This document shows, one piece after another, positions 38,825-41,568 of a DNA stretch of 41,568 nucleotides; positions within the stretch are counted from its first letter, which is position 1; every line of letters starts with the position of its first letter. The stretch is from JBEHYA01 sp048498415 (GTDB lineage: Bacteria; Pseudomonadota; Alphaproteobacteria; UBA9219; RGZA01). The position numbers and the translations under genes were made by a program. The notes under the pieces were generated by a model. The model saw only the letters and a list, made by a program, of their open reading frames with translations, did not search any database and was not told where the DNA came from. The stretch is from positions 1 through 41,568 of the forward strand of contig JBEHYA010000007.1 of assembly GCA_048498415.1 (NCBI GenBank). The letters run 5' to 3'.

Positions 38825-41290
38825 ATGCGTAAAATTATCGCTCTGATCGCTTTGATGATCACCTTTGCCTGTCCGGCGGGTGCCGCGATTGTATCTGGCC
38901 AATGTGCGATCGATAAGACCGTCACATCCGGCTCCAGCACCTACAGCCAGTGTCCCTTCGGCGACACCAACGATTATCTGATCGATCATGGCTATGTGGC
39001 CGCGCGCCTTGAAGCCGACGTGCGTCTGTCCCAGACCCCCATCTATGTGCATGACCTCTGCCGCTACACCGACAACCGTGGCCTGAACACGGACGCCGCG
39101 CAGTTCATCGCTTTCGGCACCAGCGGCGAATGGAATTCCTTCATCAGCAATCCGCCCGCGCATGTGGACGTTGTTGAATGCTGCCTGCCGCGCCAGATGA
39201 CCGTGGCCGATGTGCCGCCCCCGAATGAACAGTGCTTCACCAACGATATCGGCTCCAACACCGGCGCCTGGATCCTGCAGAGCCTGGTCGACCCGAACGA
39301 CACCACGGTTGTGATCGCGAAGCCCGATGGCACCGATCCCACCTCGAAGCTGGTTCTCCAGACGGGCCACAGCGAAGACCCGAATTACCCCATTCAGTAC
39401 CTGAACGTTGAACGCGACAATATCGATGCCGTGTTGCCGAAGGGCAGCCGCGCGTCGGATTATTATGTCGCCCGCTGGCTGTGCAGCTTCGGCAAGAAGC
39501 CGGTCGGCTACAGCGCGCCTTTAGCCAACACCGCCGGCGCCGTGCCGGAAGCCACCACCGCTGCTGCGCGCAAGACCATTGGCGCGCTGACGGATGTGGA
39601 ATTCCGCCTGATCTGCCGCGATGCGAACTGGACCCCGATCCCGCCGGAATTCTGTGAAGAAGGCCAGGTTGGCAGCACCTACACCGAAGCGTGTTCGGCT
39701 GGCCAGGCGGGCTTGATCACCAAGCGCATCGTGCATACCTGCCCGGATCGTACGCTGCAGGTGCAGACTGTTTCCAACACCTGCTCGGATTGTGCCGGCA
39801 AGGCGGACGAGCTGATCAGCACCACCACGCGCGCGTGCCCTTCGCCGCAGCATGGCAATATCATTGTGAAAACGTACCGCCACTATGCCCTGAACGGCAC
39901 GCAGTGCGTGACCAACGACTATACCCGCGAAGACACCAGCGGCTGCACCACCTGCCCGGACGATGTGCCGCAGGCGGACGAAACCGCGGACTGCCCCGCG
40001 GGCCAGACCGGTCAGATCGTGTACAGCGTTGTGAAGCACTATACCTATAACGGTACGCAGTGCGTCGCTTCCCTGATCAAGACGGTGAAGTCGAACACCT
40101 GCACCACGGTTTGCCCGCCTGACCAGCAGCAGGACGACGAAGTGCAGGCCTGCCCGAGCGGCCAGTCCGGTTCGATCATCTACAGTGTTGTGAAGCACTA
40201 CACGATGACCAATAACCAGTGCGTGGCTTCGCTTGTGAAGACGCTGAAGTCGAACACCTGCCAGGAATGCAATGGCAAACCCGATGAAGTGATCAGCGTG
40301 ACCCATGGTCAGTGCCCGGCCGGTAAGGTTGGCCAGACCACGATCACCGTGACGCGCCATTATTCGCTGAGCGGCACCCAGTGCCAGATCACCGATACCA
40401 CGACCACGGATACCAGCGGTTGCACCACCTGCCCGGCCGATGAGCCGCAGGGGGACGAAACCACTGCGTGCCCGGCTGGCCAGGTTGGCTCGGTTGTCTA
40501 TAGTGTTGTGAAGCACTACAGCATCAGCAACAACCAGTGCGTGCCGAGCCTGATCAAGACGCTCAAGACCAACAGCTGCACGCCGTGCGATACCAAGCCG
40601 CCGGAAGTGATCAGCGTGACCCATGGCCAGTGCCCGGCCGGCAAGGTTGGCCAGACCACGATCACGGTGACCCGTACGTATCACTCGGTGAACAACCAGT
40701 GCGTTGCCACCGACACCACGACCACGGACACCAGCGATTGCCACAGCTGCCCGGATGACAAGCAGCAGGCGGACGAAGTGAAGTCCTGCCCGAGCGGCCA
40801 GTCGGGTACGATTGTGTACAGCGTTGTGAAGCACTATACGCTCAGCAACAACCAGTGCGTCGCCAGCCTCGTCAAGACGCTGAAGTCGAACACCTGCGCG
40901 GAATGCGAAAGCAAGCCGGACGTGCTGATCCGCACGACCAATGAAGCTTGCCCGAGCGGCCAGTCGGGTTGGGTTGTGGCGCGTACGTACCGTCATTACA
41001 GCGTGACCAACACGCAGTGCGTGACCAGCACCTACACGACCCGCGATACCAGCCAGTGCGAAGCCTGTGCCCGCACGGTTGACCTGGGTGTGACCACGTC
41101 GGCGTGCCCGGCGGGCCAGACCGGTGTGATCAGCACGCATAAATACCGCGTGTACTCGGTCAATTCGAGCCAGCAGTGCGTCTCGACCGTGACCAGCACG
41201 ACCAGCAGCACCTGCACCACGCCTTCGACCGGCGGTGGTGGTGGCGGCGGCAATACCGGCGGCGGTGGCGGTGACGGCGGCGGCTGGTAA
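38825..41290 (+). CDS. Secreted cysteine-repeat surface protein with Gly-rich tail
   Basis: 821 residues. Residues 1-20 form a signal peptide ending ACPAGA, so the product is exported. Residues 21-275 are a unique N-terminal region with scattered cysteines (one adjacent pair, 119-120). From 320 to 797 there are nine units of 52-54 residues, each with CxxC or CxxxC at its start, a CPxG or CPSG near the middle, a KHY or RHY turn and a QCV; units alternate between a KTLKSNTC type and a TTTTDTSGC type, i.e. a ~106 residue super-repeat. The tail is GGGGGGGNTGGGGGDGGGW. The start has a GGGGA 8 bases ahead. Function unknown; an adhesin or surface fibre stabilised by disulfides is a reasonable guess. 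No known domain recognised. Confidence 0.85.
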   Translation: MRKIIALIALMITFACPAGAAIVSGQCAIDKTVTSGSSTYSQCPFGDTNDYLIDHGYVAARLEADVRLSQTPIYVHDLCRYTDNRGLNTDAAQFIAFGTSGEWNSFISNPPAHVDVVECCLPRQMTVADVPPPNEQCFTNDIGSNTGAWILQSLVDPNDTTVVIAKPDGTDPTSKLVLQTGHSEDPNYPIQYLNVERDNIDAVLPKGSRASDYYVARWLCSFGKKPVGYSAPLANTAGAVPEATTAAARKTIGALTDVEFRLICRDANWTPIPPEFCEEGQVGSTYTEACSAGQAGLITKRIVHTCPDRTLQVQTVSNTCSDCAGKADELISTTTRACPSPQHGNIIVKTYRHYALNGTQCVTNDYTREDTSGCTTCPDDVPQADETADCPAGQTGQIVYSVVKHYTYNGTQCVASLIKTVKSNTCTTVCPPDQQQDDEVQACPSGQSGSIIYSVVKHYTMTNNQCVASLVKTLKSNTCQECNGKPDEVISVTHGQCPAGKVGQTTITVTRHYSLSGTQCQITDTTTTDTSGCTTCPADEPQGDETTACPAGQVGSVVYSVVKHYSISNNQCVPSLIKTLKTNSCTPCDTKPPEVISVTHGQCPAGKVGQTTITVTRTYHSVNNQCVATDTTTTDTSDCHSCPDDKQQADEVKSCPSGQSGTIVYSVVKHYTLSNNQCVASLVKTLKSNTCAECESKPDVLIRTTNEACPSGQSGWVVARTYRHYSVTNTQCVTSTYTTRDTSQCEACARTVDLGVTTSACPAGQTGVISTHKYRVYSVNSSQQCVSTVTSTTSSTCTTPSTGGGGGGGNTGGGGGDGGGW
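39782..41215 (+). repeat. Tandem in-gene cysteine repeats (9 units, 156-162 bp)
   Basis: Unit starts at residues 320, 374, 426, 479, 533, 585, 639, 691 and 745. DNA stretches are highly alike between alternate units, e.g. around 40282-40325 and 40603-40646 (both encode PxEVISVTHGQCPAGKVGQ), which points to recent unit duplication or gene conversion. Confidence 0.9.
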
Positions 41291-41331
41291 GCCAACGCTG
41301 TCCGGCCCTGAAGCCAGACGTTAACAACTTC

Positions 41332-41360
41332 AAAGGCCCGGCAGAAATGCCGGGCCTTTT
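41332..41360 (+). terminator. Rho-independent terminator of the Cys-repeat gene
   Basis: Stem AAAGGCCCGGCA / TGCCGGGCCTTT with a GAAA loop, then a short T-run; 41 bases after the stop. Confidence 0.93.
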
Positions 41361-41369
41361 AGTTTGTGC

Positions 41370-41482
41370 CTCCCCTCCCTTCGGGAGGGGATAAAGGGGA
41401 GGGAAAGGCTTCTCCTTTAATCAAAGCCTATGATGTTGATGGGCTTTTCCCGCCACTAACCCCTCCCGGAGGGAGGGGAATA
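41370..41482. repeat. Palindromic element, family E (uninterrupted copy)
   Basis: CCCCTCCCTTCGGGAGGGG and CCCCTCCCGGAGGGAGGGG at the ends, GGGGAGGGAAAGGCT and GGGCTTTTCCCGCC inside. The remaining bases to 41568 show a small CCCCCA/TGTGGG hairpin but no gene. Confidence 0.85.
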
Positions 41483-41568
41483 ATTGGGCTTTACATGCTG
41501 GGGGCCGACAGCTAAAAACACCCCCATAGTTGTGGGAGGCTGGTTCCGCGTTCTTATCAATAGCCCTG

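Noticed and set aside
38614..38940. Minus-strand frame upstream of the Cys-repeat gene
   Set aside because: Overlaps the start and signal peptide of that gene on the other strand; no ribosome binding site.
39521..41140. Long open frame (539 codons) on the minus strand
   Set aside because: It is the mirror of the plus-strand cysteine repeats; its composition (Arg, Ala, His) and lack of start signals show that it is a shadow of a repetitive gene.
41032..41295. Proline-rich minus-strand frame
   Set aside because: Antisense of the Gly-rich tail of the Cys-repeat protein, nothing else supports it.

Overview
The window reads as a chromosomal segment of an alphaproteobacterium. It is GC-rich, densely coded on both strands, and holds three regulators of the CtrA cell-cycle pathway that are typical of that class: RcdA (DUF1465), SciP (DUF1153) and a CpdR-type receiver. 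The coaBC-dut pair and the ftsE/ftsX/ydcF/plsC neighbourhood point the same way. The exact genus cannot be read from the sequence; a deep-branching free-living or predatory lineage is possible but is inference. No phage, insertion sequence with a transposase, CRISPR array or rRNA gene was seen.

Layout. 1-464: 5' part of a PilS-like type IVb prepilin (minus). 639-3102: a membrane-anchored pseudokinase and a small membrane protein (plus). 3293-9202: a minus-strand run of unknown membrane-anchored protein, dut, coaBC, SH3 protein and a divergent large Hsp70. 9571-12191: minus-strand block with Hsp20 (possible RpoH promoter), two paralogous unknown proteins and rcdA. 12623-12697: tRNA-Gln(TTG). 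12820-14162: divergent persulfide-sensor/rhodanese/AhpD-like module. 14255-15824: membrane protein, a 24-residue membrane peptide, sciP and a small basic protein. 15991-20221: EtfB-type methyltransferase and ubiA (minus), cysE-cysK and an unknown gene (plus). 20247-23925: plsC, ydcF, ftsX and, unusually detached, ftsE (minus). 24037-26025: zinc-ribbon protein, cpdR, galU. 26161-28381: glycosyltransferase and an unknown gene. 28564-30737: atpH-atpA, closed by a terminator with no atpGDC behind it. 30998-33348: a two-gene operon of a MetA-like acyltransferase and a divergent SAM-hydrolase-like protein, behind a long leader that can fold over its own ribosome binding site. 33829-38330: aldehyde dehydrogenase, penicillin-acylase-type Ntn hydrolase, flavin reductase. 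38825-41290: a secreted 821-residue cysteine-repeat protein with a glycine-rich tail.

Most intergenic gaps are filled by several families of 80-110 bp palindromic elements, here called A to E. One copy of family D sits in frame inside the penicillin-acylase gene, just ahead of the predicted self-cleavage serine, much like Rickettsia palindromic elements. One A element is nested in the loop of an E element, and a B element is nested between long inverted arms, which argues that these sequences move.

The strongest candidates for something undescribed are the MetA-like/SAM-hydrolase-like operon with its structured leader, the in-frame palindromic insertion, and the large cysteine-repeat surface protein.
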